DNA from: Lentzea tibetensis
Lineage (GTDB): Bacteria > Actinomycetota > Actinomycetes > Mycobacteriales > Pseudonocardiaceae
DNA: 64,000 nt
Direction of reading: 5' to 3'
Assembly (NCBI RefSeq): GCF_007845675.1
Contig: NZ_VOBR01000003.1
Coordinates: 124,001-188,000 of the forward strand
The notes under the pieces were generated by a model, which was not told where the DNA came from, ran no database searches, and saw nothing but the letters and a program-made list of their open reading frames with translations. A program made the position numbers and the translations under genes. Of the stretch, positions 26,167-34,638 are shown piece after piece; positions within the stretch are counted from its first letter, which is position 1, and the number at the start of each line of letters is the position of its first letter.

Positions 26167-27168
26167 CTACTCGGGGCTGACGGGACCCCGGCCGGCACCG
26201 GTCCGCTCGATCGCGGCGGTGATCTCGGCCAGGTCGTCGGCGGTCAGCTCCAGCGCCGCGGCGGGCAGCCAGCCGTCGATCTGCGCCGGACGGCGCGCGC
26301 CGACGATCGCGGCCGTGACACCGGGCCACGCGAGCGTCCACGCCACGGCCACCGCGGCCAGCTCGACGCCGTGCCGTTCCGCGATCGGGCGAAGTGCGTC
26401 GGTCAGTGCGAGGTTCGCGGCGAGACCCTTGCCGAAGTCGCCGGACTGGCGGCGCCAGTCGTTCTCCGGCAGCGCCGCCACGCGCTCGGCGGAGAAGGCG
26501 CCGGTGAGCAGGCCGGACTGCATCGGCGAGTACACGATCACGCCGGTGTCGTTCGCCGCGCACCACGCGATCTCCGCCGCGTTCCTGCGCTCGATCGCGG
26601 AGAACGACGGCTGCAGCGAGTCGACGTGCGAGACCTTCTCGGCCAGGTCGAGCGCCGGAACGTCGTGATTGGACAGACCGATGCAGCGGACCTTGCCCGA
26701 CGACTTGAGGTCGGCGAGCACCTGCCAGTACTCCTCGATCGGCGTGCCGCACTCGGTGGGCCAGTGCACCTGGTAGAGGTCGATCGTCTCGACGTCCAGC
26801 CGCCGCAGCGAGTCCTCCACCTCGCGCCGCACGGACGCGGGCTTCATGATGCGCGCCGGGGGCGTGAGCGGGTTCTCCTCGTCCCACACGAGGCCGCACT
26901 TCGTGAACAGGAGCGGGCGGTCGGCTGCGGGCAGGTCCGCGAGCGCGCGGGCGACGACGACCTCGGAGTGGCCGAGGCCGTAGACGGCGGCCGTGTCGAT
27001 CCAGTTGACGCCCTGCTCGACGGAGTAGCGGATCGCGGCGACCGACTCGGCGTCGTCCTGCTCACCCCAGCCGTAGGCCCAGTCACCACCACCGACGGCC
27101 CATGCGCCGAAGCCGACTCGGGTGATGTGCAGATCGGTGTTGCCGAGTTGCCTCGTGGGCAGGGACAC
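26167..27168 (-). CDS. Aldo/keto reductase
   Basis: 333 aa from GTG at 27168, chosen because GAGGAG lies 7 nt upstream and VSLPTRQLGNTDLHI matches typical AKR N-termini. The catalytic tetrad is visible: Asp in NWIDTAAVYG, Tyr in AAVYGLGHSE, Lys in LLFTKCG, His in YQVHWP. NADPH-binding features are at the C-terminus (VYSPMQSGLLTG, GVTAAIVGARRPAQIDG). It is a cytoplasmic TIM-barrel oxidoreductase of the YajO/IolS-like kind with unknown carbonyl substrate. It is divergent from the S8 protease gene. Confidence 0.9.
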   Translation of the reverse strand: MSLPTRQLGNTDLHITRVGFGAWAVGGGDWAYGWGEQDDAESVAAIRYSVEQGVNWIDTAAVYGLGHSEVVVARALADLPAADRPLLFTKCGLVWDEENPLTPPARIMKPASVRREVEDSLRRLDVETIDLYQVHWPTECGTPIEEYWQVLADLKSSGKVRCIGLSNHDVPALDLAEKVSHVDSLQPSFSAIERRNAAEIAWCAANDTGVIVYSPMQSGLLTGAFSAERVAALPENDWRRQSGDFGKGLAANLALTDALRPIAERHGVELAAVAVAWTLAWPGVTAAIVGARRPAQIDGWLPAAALELTADDLAEITAAIERTGAGRGPVSPE

Positions 27169-27535
27169 TGCGAGCTCCTCTGATCGTGAACGTCTTTCAC
27201 AACATCTCACGAGCAGACTCGCCGCGTGGTTCGAACCTGTCCAACACAAATAACTGCTCGGACCGAGCAGTGGCGGCGATGAATCAATCGCGAGTAGCGT
27301 CGATTCCGTTACGGTTAATGCACGTTCACCGTTGACAGCAGGTTGACATTCCCGCCCATCAGCCCTTGACTGTGAGAGGGATGCGCGTTCTAACCACGCG
27401 CAGCGTTTCAGGCGTGCCAACACAAGCCGCCAGACAGTCCAATGTGGAGTTCAACGTTGCTCCACCTGTCTGATTGATCGCCCAAGCCCGGAGAGATGTG
27501 CTACTCGCATTCTTTCCCCACGAAGGGTTTGCGCC
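27169..27535. promoter_or_regulatory. Divergent promoter region with a 19-bp palindrome
   Basis: 367 bp between the aldo/keto reductase and S8 protease starts. It contains an inverted repeat at 27253-27271 with 9-bp perfect arms (ACTGCTCGG / CCGAGCAGT) around a single A, a candidate repressor site. Two TTGACA boxes occur at 27332 and 27343, but no matching -10 could be placed with confidence. No gene is seen here. The AAGGG at 27523-27527 is the SD for the protease. Confidence 0.45.
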
Positions 27536-30500
27536 GTGATCAACACAACGTCTCGGTGGAGACACCGCACCGGAGCGGCCTTGCTGGCCGCGGTGCTCGG
27601 TGCATCGGGCCTCGGCTTCGCCGCCACTTCCGCTCTCGCGCAGACGGGTACCTCCGCCGCCAACGAGGCGGACAAGCAGCTCGACAAGCACGACCGCGAA
27701 CTGGTCGCCGAAGCGACCGCTCAGGGCAAGGCCACGGTCGACCTCCTGGTCGCCGCGGAGGACGGCAAGACCGACGCGGCGATCAACGACCTCAAGGCGC
27801 TGGGCGCCACGGTCCAGAAGACCGAGAAGGACGTCGACTACGTCAAGGTCACCATTCCGCGCGACAACGCGGAGAAGGCCGCGAAGCTGAAGTCCGTGAG
27901 CTCGGTCGACGTCGACGGCCTGATCGCGCGGGACGAGCCCAAGCCGGACGGTGTGCAGGACCCGATCCCGCAGAAGGCGCCGGACTCGAAGACGCCCAAG
28001 AAGAACCCTTACATGCCCATCGGTGACACGCAGGCCGTGCAGTTCACCGACGCGCACCCGAAGTGGGACGGCCGCGGCACCACGATCGCCATCCTCGACA
28101 CCGGCATCGACCTCGACAGCCCCGCGCTGTCGACGACGACCACCGGCGAGCGCAAGGTGGTCGACTGGTACAACGCCAACGGCGTGACCTCGGGCGACGG
28201 CACCTGGGTCGCCATGACCAAGACCGGCCGCGTCGGCAAGTTCACCGAGGGCGGCCGCGAGTGGACGGCACCGTCGACCGGTGGCCCGTACTCGTTCGGC
28301 CTCTTCCGCGAGACCGCCGGTGACCTCGGCACCGCGGCCAGCGAGATCGGCGGTGACATCAACCGCGACGGTGACCGCACGGACGCGTTCGGCGTGCTGC
28401 AGGACATCCAGACCAAGGAGGTCTTCGTAGACCTCGACGGTGACGGCAACTTCACCAACCAGAAGCGGATGCTCGACTACAAGGTCAAGCAGGACGTCGG
28501 CTACTTCGGCACCGACAACCCCGCCACCCCGGTGATCGACCGCGTCGCCTTCGTCGTGCAGACCGACCGTTCGATCTACGACACCGCGGGCACGCCGTAC
28601 GTCAACCTGGGCATCGCGGCCGCCGCGCACGGCACGCACGTCGCGGGCATCACGTCGGCCAACAAGCTGTTCGACGGCAAGATGACCGGTGCGGCCCCCG
28701 GCGCGAAGCTGATGGCCGTCAAGGTCTGCCTCTCGACGCCGTCCTGCACCAGCTCCGGCCTGATCGACGGCGTCCTCTACGCCGCGCGCAACGGTGCCGA
28801 CGTCGTCAACATCTCCATCGGCGGCCTGCCGGCGCTCAACGACGGCAACAACGCCCGTGCGGAGCTCTACAACCGCACGATCAACGAGTACAACGTGCAG
28901 CTGTTCATCTCCGCGGGCAACAGCGGCGCCGGTGCGAACACCGTCGGCGACCCGTCCGTGGCGACGGACGCGGTGAGCGTCGGCTCGTACATCACCAAGG
29001 AGACCTGGCTCTCGAACTACGGCTCGGTCACCAAGGACAAGCACAACCTGCACGGCTTCTCGTCGCGCGGCCCGGCCGAGGACGGCGGCTTCAAGCCGAA
29101 CATCATCGCGCCCGGTTCGGCCATCTCGACGACGCCGCGCTGGCAGGCCGGCGGTCCGCTGCCGGGCACGTACGCCCTGCCCGCCGGCTACTCGATGTTC
29201 AACGGCACGTCCATGGCCGCCCCGCAGGCGACCGGTGCCGCGGCGCTGCTCGTCGGCGCGTACAAGGCCTCGCACAACGGCCAGCGCCCGACCTCGGGCG
29301 CGCTGCGCTACGCGATCCAGTCCAGCGCCACGTACATCCCGAACCTGGGTGCGTACGAGCAGGGCGCCGGTCTGTTCAACACCCCGGCCGCGTACGACAT
29401 CCTCAAGAAGAACCCGGCGCCGAACGCCGTCAAGACGGCCGTCCCGGTGAGCACGGTGCTGTCCGGTCTGCTGGCGACCCCGAACGTCGGTGTCGGCATC
29501 CACGACCGCGAGGGCGTCGAGGCGGGCAAGGAGTACACCCGCACCTACACGCTGACCCGCACCACCGGTGCGAACAAGTCGATCAGCTACTCGGTGAAGT
29601 GGAAGGGCAACGACGGCACGTTCACGTCCGACAAGACGGTGCGCCTGCCGCTCAACCAGCCCGTCACCTTCGCCGTGAAGGTGAAGCCGAAGTCGGCCGG
29701 TGTGCACTCCGCGGTGCTGGAGCTCAACGACAGCAACACGCCGGGTGTCGACGTGCAGACGCTGAACTCCGTGTTCGCGACCGAGAACTTCTCCGCCGCC
29801 AACAAGTTCGCGGTGTCGAAGTCCGGCACGGTCGGCCGCAACAAGGGCACGAGCCTGTTCGTGAACGTGCCCAAGGGCACCAGCGCGCTGAAGATCGACT
29901 TGGCCGCCGGTGGCACTGAGGCCGGCAAGGGCCAGGTGCGCTTCCTGCGCTTCACCCCGCAGGGTGTTCCGCTCGACAGCACCGCGTCGACCAGCTGCTA
30001 CAACCCCGACGCCGGAGCAGGCTGCGCCGGTGGCACCGCCACCAGCCGCACGCTGACCAACCCGATGCCGGGTGTGTGGGAGATCGTCGTCGAGGCGCGT
30101 CGCACCTCGGACGCCGACGCCGCTCCGTACAAGGTCACGGCCTCGGTGCTGGGCACGACCATCAGCCCGAACCCGGACGTGATCGCATCGGCGCAGCTCG
30201 GCGTGCCGGTGAACCGCGCCTACACCGTCACCAACTCGCAGGCAGCCTTCACCGGCCGTCTCGTGGGCGGTGCGGTCGGCAGTGCGAAGACGGCTCGTCC
30301 GTCGATCGCGAACCTGGCGCAGCAGGTCTACGACGTCACCGTCGCACCGGGTTCCTCGTCGCTGACGGCGACGATCGGCAACACGACCGACGTGGCCGCC
30401 GACCTCGACCTCATCGTCCTCAACTGCACCACCGGGACCTGCGTGCAGGCCGGTGCGTCGGCGGACGGTGACTCCGAGGAGTCCGTGACGATCGCGAACC

Positions 30501-30784
30501 CGGCAGCGGGTGCGTGGAAGGTCGTGGTGGACGGCTACGCGGTGCCCGCGGGCACCACGGAGTACGACTACTTCGACGTCTACACCGCGGCTTCGCTCGG
30601 CAGCCTGTCCGTGACGGACGCCGACGCGGACCGTCCGGCCGGTGCCTCGTGGAACGTCGCGGGCGTCATCACCGCCGGTGGCCAGCCCGGCGCGGGCCGC
30701 GTGCTGCGCGGTGAGCTCGAGGTGCGCACGTCCGGCAACGACGTCGTCGGCCGCGGTGCCGTGATCGTCCAGTCGGTCAGCTAG
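27536..30784 (+). CDS. Large secreted subtilisin-like protease (S8)
   Basis: 1082 aa from GTG at 27536 with an AAGGG SD 8 nt upstream. The signal peptide runs to about residue 36 (ATSALAQ). An I9-like propeptide occupies about 66-130 (ATVDLLVAAEDG ... YVKVTIP ... VSSVDVDGLI). The S8 domain has all four key residues: Asp in AILDTGID, His in HGTHVAGI, oxyanion Asn in SAGNSGAG, Ser in NGTSMAAPQ. It is followed by about 480 residues of beta-rich repeats (PPC/Fn3-like) containing VDVQTLNSVF and GTVGRNKGTSLFVNVP. It should act extracellularly on protein substrates. A lipoprotein resembling its propeptide is encoded convergently just downstream. Confidence 0.92.
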   Translation: MINTTSRWRHRTGAALLAAVLGASGLGFAATSALAQTGTSAANEADKQLDKHDRELVAEATAQGKATVDLLVAAEDGKTDAAINDLKALGATVQKTEKDVDYVKVTIPRDNAEKAAKLKSVSSVDVDGLIARDEPKPDGVQDPIPQKAPDSKTPKKNPYMPIGDTQAVQFTDAHPKWDGRGTTIAILDTGIDLDSPALSTTTTGERKVVDWYNANGVTSGDGTWVAMTKTGRVGKFTEGGREWTAPSTGGPYSFGLFRETAGDLGTAASEIGGDINRDGDRTDAFGVLQDIQTKEVFVDLDGDGNFTNQKRMLDYKVKQDVGYFGTDNPATPVIDRVAFVVQTDRSIYDTAGTPYVNLGIAAAAHGTHVAGITSANKLFDGKMTGAAPGAKLMAVKVCLSTPSCTSSGLIDGVLYAARNGADVVNISIGGLPALNDGNNARAELYNRTINEYNVQLFISAGNSGAGANTVGDPSVATDAVSVGSYITKETWLSNYGSVTKDKHNLHGFSSRGPAEDGGFKPNIIAPGSAISTTPRWQAGGPLPGTYALPAGYSMFNGTSMAAPQATGAAALLVGAYKASHNGQRPTSGALRYAIQSSATYIPNLGAYEQGAGLFNTPAAYDILKKNPAPNAVKTAVPVSTVLSGLLATPNVGVGIHDREGVEAGKEYTRTYTLTRTTGANKSISYSVKWKGNDGTFTSDKTVRLPLNQPVTFAVKVKPKSAGVHSAVLELNDSNTPGVDVQTLNSVFATENFSAANKFAVSKSGTVGRNKGTSLFVNVPKGTSALKIDLAAGGTEAGKGQVRFLRFTPQGVPLDSTASTSCYNPDAGAGCAGGTATSRTLTNPMPGVWEIVVEARRTSDADAAPYKVTASVLGTTISPNPDVIASAQLGVPVNRAYTVTNSQAAFTGRLVGGAVGSAKTARPSIANLAQQVYDVTVAPGSSSLTATIGNTTDVAADLDLIVLNCTTGTCVQAGASADGDSEESVTIANPAAGAWKVVVDGYAVPAGTTEYDYFDVYTAASLGSLSVTDADADRPAGASWNVAGVITAGGQPGAGRVLRGELEVRTSGNDVVGRGAVIVQSVS

Positions 30785-30796
30785 TTCTGATTGCCA

Positions 30797-30841
30797 TGAG
30801 GGGAGCTTCGCCAGCGCTGGGCGCCGGCAAAGCTCCCCTCA
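30797..30841. terminator. Bidirectional terminator
   Basis: 16-bp arms with one mismatch (30797-30812 TGAGGGGAGCTTCGCC and 30826-30841) and a 13-nt loop. It lies between the convergent S8 protease (stop 30784) and lipoprotein (stop 30848). Confidence 0.85.
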
Positions 30842-30847
30842 CGGCGT

Positions 30848-31210
30848 TCACGGCTCGGGGAGGCGGTTGTTGATGGGCTCGTCGACGTCCACCTTGGACA
30901 CACCGGGCAGGTTCGGCACGGCGTCGACCTTCCCGATGGGCACCTCGGCCTTGACGTAGCCGATCCGCGGGTCCTGCGCTTCGACGGCGGCGCCGAGCTC
31001 GCGCAGCGCCTGCTCCACGGCCTCCTGCTGGCCCGCCTTGACGGACACCAGGAGCGTCACGCTCTTCGCACCGTCCTTTTCGGCCTGTGCGACGTACCTC
31101 TTGTTGATCGACGGCGGCACGGACGTCACCTCCGGGGTGGTTGCCGGTACCCCGTTGCTACCACAGCCCGCGACGGCGAGCACGCACGCGGCGACGAGTG
31201 CTCTTCTCAT
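30848..31210 (-). CDS. Lipoprotein resembling an S8 propeptide / I9 inhibitor
   Basis: 120 aa. Lipoprotein signal with lipobox L-A-V-A-G-C (Cys16), then a Ser/Pro/Thr spacer to about residue 35. Residues 47-113 align without gaps to residues 64-130 of the neighbouring S8 protease: by hand count 24 of 67 positions are identical, including V-x-L-L-V, L-G-A-x-V, Y-V-K and V-D-V-D-x-x-I. That segment is the protease propeptide (inhibitor I9 fold). The protein ends seven residues later. It is thus a cell-anchored stand-alone propeptide domain, probably a reversible inhibitor or folding chaperone of the S8 protease or a similar enzyme. It follows the MFS gene by 4 bp and is likely co-transcribed with it. 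Confidence 0.82.
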   Translation of the reverse strand: MRRALVAACVLAVAGCGSNGVPATTPEVTSVPPSINKRYVAQAEKDGAKSVTLLVSVKAGQQEAVEQALRELGAAVEAQDPRIGYVKAEVPIGKVDAVPNLPGVSKVDVDEPINNRLPEP

Positions 31211-31214
31211 GCGC

Positions 31215-32561
31215 CTAGGACGGAACGCTCACCCGCAACGGTTGCAGCTTCGTCTCCGGTATCGCGACGGCCATCGCCACCACCGCCAGCACCACCACGC
31301 CACCGATGACGGCGAACGTCAGCGGTAGCCCGAGGTGCGGCCACAGCAGCGCACCGAACAGCACCGGCACGAGCCCGGCCCCGACCCGGCTGACCGTCGA
31401 CGCCCACCCGAACCCGCTGGCCCGCAGCTCGGTCGGGTACAGCTCGGGCGCGAACGCGTACAGCGCCGGGATCGCGATCTGGATCAGCAACCCGTACAGC
31501 GTGATCCACACCTTGGCCGACGTCTCGACGTTCAGCTGCAGCGCGAACATCACCAGCGCCACGGCCGCGAGCGGAGCGGACACCCCGATGACCCACTTGC
31601 GCCCGAACACGTCGACCAGCCAGGCGGCGATGAGCGCGCTGACCATGCCGACCGCCACCGTCAGCGTCGTCACCATGAACGCCGCGTACGTGCCGAGCCC
31701 CTGCTGCTTGAGGATGCTCGGCAGCCACGTCACCGCGCCGTAGTACAGCAGGAACACCGCGAGGAACAGCAGCCACAGCGCGGCCGTGCGGCGCGGGTCG
31801 AACCGCCAGATCTCCTTGAGCTGCTTGAACATCGTGCCGGGGGAGAGGCGCGGCGCCGTCTGCGGGTCGGGCAGCCGCCACTCGGTTTTCGGCGCGCCGG
31901 TCCTGGTGACCAGGTCGTCGATGACCTGCTTGGCCTCCGCCTGCCGTCCGCGCAGGACGAGGAACATCGGCGACTCGGGCACCGACCTGCGCACCCAGAA
32001 CAGCAGCAGACCCGGCAGCACCATGGTGAGCAGCAGCAGCCGCCAGTTGTCGAACGGCAGCAGAGCCGCCGACACGATGCCGCACAACGTCGCGCCGAGC
32101 GGCCAGAACCCGTCCATCGCGGCCAGCACGCGCCCCCGGTACTTGGCGGGCGTGAACTCACCGACCAGCGCGAAGTCGACCGGGATGCACCCGCCGAGCC
32201 CGACACCCGCGAGGAACCGGAACACGCAGAACGTCACGAAGTCCGGGCTCAGCGCACCCGCGACGGTGAACACCGAGAACATCAGCAGCGTCAGGCTGAA
32301 CGCCTTCTTGCGACCGACGACGTCCGCGATCGCACCCCAGCCGAACGCACCGACCGCCATGCCGATCAGGTTCGCCGTGCCCACCCAGCCGCGTTCGGCG
32401 AGGCTCAGCCCCCACTCCTCGGCGACCAGCGGGATGAGAAACGCGTTGAGCGTGACGTCCCACGCGTCGAACAGGAAGCCGAGGCCGCCGATGAGGAAGA
32501 TCGTCCCCTGGGCGCGCCACTTCCACGGCAGGCCCTGAACGACCTGATCCCCCGTCATCAT
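31215..32561 (-). CDS. MFS transporter, sugar/metabolite:H+ symporter type
   Basis: 448 aa with about 12 hydrophobic segments. Signatures: FDAWDVTLNAFLIPLV in TM1, loop 2-3 motif GAIADVVGRKKAF, PESPMFL after TM6, loop 8-9 DVFGRKWV and the end motif PETKLQP. These place it near the sugar porter / metabolite:H+ symporter branches of the major facilitator superfamily in the inner membrane. The substrate is unknown. The propeptide-like lipoprotein starts 4 bp after its stop. Confidence 0.88.
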   Translation of the reverse strand: MMTGDQVVQGLPWKWRAQGTIFLIGGLGFLFDAWDVTLNAFLIPLVAEEWGLSLAERGWVGTANLIGMAVGAFGWGAIADVVGRKKAFSLTLLMFSVFTVAGALSPDFVTFCVFRFLAGVGLGGCIPVDFALVGEFTPAKYRGRVLAAMDGFWPLGATLCGIVSAALLPFDNWRLLLLTMVLPGLLLFWVRRSVPESPMFLVLRGRQAEAKQVIDDLVTRTGAPKTEWRLPDPQTAPRLSPGTMFKQLKEIWRFDPRRTAALWLLFLAVFLLYYGAVTWLPSILKQQGLGTYAAFMVTTLTVAVGMVSALIAAWLVDVFGRKWVIGVSAPLAAVALVMFALQLNVETSAKVWITLYGLLIQIAIPALYAFAPELYPTELRASGFGWASTVSRVGAGLVPVLFGALLWPHLGLPLTFAVIGGVVVLAVVAMAVAIPETKLQPLRVSVPS

Positions 32562-32583
32562 GTGACACAGTGTGCCGCTTCGG

Positions 32584-33315
32584 TTACCGGTGTTGTATGA
32601 ACTTTGTGATCGTGTCGGCCAGCAGGTCGGGTGCGGTGAGGTGGGCGATGTGGCCCTGGTCGGGGAGCATGACGAGCTCCGCGCCTTCGATTTCTCGGGT
32701 CAAGCTGCGGGCAGCCCGGCCGTAGACGAGTTCCGGCCGATCGGTCCGCTCGCCCAGCAGCACCGTCGTCGGGACGGTGATCTTCTCCAGCACCGCAGGG
32801 TCGTAGCGGAAGCGGTCCAGCGCCTCGATCTCGGCGCGGGTGCTGTCGATCAGCTCCAGCATCGCTGACCAACCCACCGGGTTGCGGGTGCGGAACGCCT
32901 CGGCGTACCGCGGCGAGTCACCGATGAGCTCGATGGACACGATCTCGAACGCCTTGTCGCGGTCGCCCGCGTCGAGCGCTTCGGTGATGGCCTTCAGCGG
33001 CTCGCGGGCGAACGGCCCGTCGACCGGCACCACCGGTTCGTACAGGACGAGCGCCGTCAGGTCGTCGCGTTCGGCGGCGGCCAGCAACGCGATCAGGCCG
33101 CCGTAGCTGTGGCCGACCAGGAACGGGTGCTCGGTGGTGTCGAGCACGCGGTGCAGGTCGTCCACCTCGGTGCGCAGCTCGTAGTCCGGGCCGATGGGCG
33201 GACTGTCCGCGCGGCCGCGGCGGTTGGGTACGAGCACGCGGCCGGGCAGTCTGCGCGCCACCTCGGCCCAGTGGTCGGCGGTGGTCTGCACGCCGTGCGC
33301 GATCACGAAGTCCAC
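32584..33315 (-). CDS. Alpha/beta hydrolase
   Basis: 243 aa from GTG at 33315 (VDFVIAHGVQTTADHWAEVARRL). There is no SD, but TATGGT ends 6 nt upstream, consistent with a leaderless transcript. Nucleophile elbow GHSYGG, Asp in the LLGERTDRPE region, His in LPDQGHIAHL. The compact cap and oxyanion segment AHGVQ suggest an esterase or salicylate-esterase-like enzyme. The substrate is unknown. Confidence 0.85.
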   Translation of the reverse strand: MDFVIAHGVQTTADHWAEVARRLPGRVLVPNRRGRADSPPIGPDYELRTEVDDLHRVLDTTEHPFLVGHSYGGLIALLAAAERDDLTALVLYEPVVPVDGPFAREPLKAITEALDAGDRDKAFEIVSIELIGDSPRYAEAFRTRNPVGWSAMLELIDSTRAEIEALDRFRYDPAVLEKITVPTTVLLGERTDRPELVYGRAARSLTREIEGAELVMLPDQGHIAHLTAPDLLADTITKFIQHR

Positions 33316-33332
33316 TCCGCGACCATATTGCG

Positions 33333-33461
33333 GTGAACGACATCGAGGAACCGGTCGCGTGCGCATCGGTCCGGTGGCTGACGGCCGATGTCGGCGCCAA
33401 GGTCGCGGTGATGGAGGGCCCGCCGGTCGTCGGGCGCGCCGAGGTGTCCGCCGTGCTCTGA
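33333..33461 (+). pseudogene. Possible remnant of a SnoaL/NTF2-like protein
   Basis: A 42-codon reading frame from GTG (VNDIEEPVACASVRWLTADV ...) ending in a stretch GPPVVGRAEVSAVL that resembles the end of a SnoaL-like domain (ED-PPVVGRAAIRAFL pattern). It is far shorter than the roughly 120-residue family. It sits in the 213-bp gap between the hydrolase and the MscS gene, 17 bp from the divergent hydrolase start. It is more likely a gene fragment than a functional gene, and it could also be chance. Confidence 0.25.
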
Positions 33462-33528
33462 CTTGGCCGGTCCCTGGTGTCAGACTTCCCCTGAACGGGT
33501 ACCTCCATTCGAAGGGAGGTGATGGCGC

Positions 33529-34638
33529 ATGCCCGAATGGGCGCGTCTGCTGATCACCATTGGCATCTCGGCACTGCTGGCCCTGATCGCCGTCGAGGTC
33601 GTCCACCGCGCGGTCCGCCGACTCACCCACTCCGGCCGCATGTACCGCCCAGGACAACTCTTCGGCGTGCTCCTGGCCGTCCAGATCTCACTGAGCCTGT
33701 CCCGGACACCGGGCGACTGGCGCGGCCCCGCACTGCACGCGACAGGCGTCGCCCTGATCGCGGCCGGCGCGTGGCTGCTGGTCGCCTTCTTCAACACCCT
33801 CGCGGACGTGGCGCTCGCCCGCGTCCCGACGGACGTCACCGACAACCGGCACGCGCGGCGCGTCCACACGCAGATCGCGCTGGTGCGGCGCGTGGCGGCC
33901 GCGGTGCTCGGGGTGCTCGCCGTCGGCGCGATGCTGATGACGTTCCCGAGCGTCCGGGCGATCGGGACCACGGTGCTCGCCTCGGCCGGTGTGATCGGTG
34001 CGGTGGCGGCGTTGGCGGCGCAGTCGTTGCTGGGCAACGTGATCGCCGGTGTGCAGATCGCGTTCAGCGACGCGCTGCGGCTGGCGGACGTCGTCGTGGT
34101 GGAGAAGCAGTGGGGGCGGGTCGAGGAGATCACGCTCACCTACGTCGTCGTGCACCTGTGGGACGACCGGCGGCTGATCCTGCCCACCAGCTACTTCCTC
34201 AAGACGCCGTTCGAGAACTGGACGCGCACGCAGTCCGAGCTGCTCGGCACGGTCGACGTCGATGTCGACTGGACGGTGTCCGTCGAGGAGATGCGACACG
34301 AGCTGCGCGCCATGCTCGAGGGCAACGACCTGTGGGACGGCCGCGTCAGCGTGCTCCAGGTGACCGAGGCCGTGCACACGCTCGTCCGGGTGCGGGCGCT
34401 GGTCAGCGCACCTGACGCCGGCAAGCTGTGGGACCTGCGCTGCCTCGTCCGCGAGCACCTCGTCGACTGGGTGCGACGGCAGGGTGCGATGCCGCAGGTC
34501 CGCATGCGGAAGACCGAGACCGGCACCGGCCCTGCGGCCGCGGAGAGGTCCGACCACCACACCGACGCGCGCGTGTTCGGCGACAGCCCGGACGGCACCC
34601 AGCGCGACCAGGCCTTCTCAGGACCCAAGGGAACCTAG
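33529..34638 (+). CDS. MscS-family mechanosensitive ion channel
   Basis: 369 aa with an excellent SD (GGAGGTGAT at 33515-33523). Four hydrophobic segments occur in the first 175 residues. The last is the pore helix with alternating small residues (GTTVLASAGVIGAVAALAAQSLLGNVIAGV) typical of MscS TM3. The cytoplasmic beta domain follows (DVVVVEKQWGRVEEITLTYVVVHLWDDRRLILPTSYF). The C-terminal 45 residues are charged and disordered. It is an inner-membrane osmotic release valve. The 3' end overlaps the end of the opposing M1 peptidase gene by 4 bp. Confidence 0.9.
   Translation: MPEWARLLITIGISALLALIAVEVVHRAVRRLTHSGRMYRPGQLFGVLLAVQISLSLSRTPGDWRGPALHATGVALIAAGAWLLVAFFNTLADVALARVPTDVTDNRHARRVHTQIALVRRVAAAVLGVLAVGAMLMTFPSVRAIGTTVLASAGVIGAVAALAAQSLLGNVIAGVQIAFSDALRLADVVVVEKQWGRVEEITLTYVVVHLWDDRRLILPTSYFLKTPFENWTRTQSELLGTVDVDVDWTVSVEEMRHELRAMLEGNDLWDGRVSVLQVTEAVHTLVRVRALVSAPDAGKLWDLRCLVREHLVDWVRRQGAMPQVRMRKTETGTGPAAAERSDHHTDARVFGDSPDGTQRDQAFSGPKGT

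Noticed and set aside
27332-27348. Two TTGACA boxes as a sigma-70-type promoter for the S8 protease
   Set aside because: No TANNNT-type -10 box at suitable spacing could be found for either, so no promoter is called.
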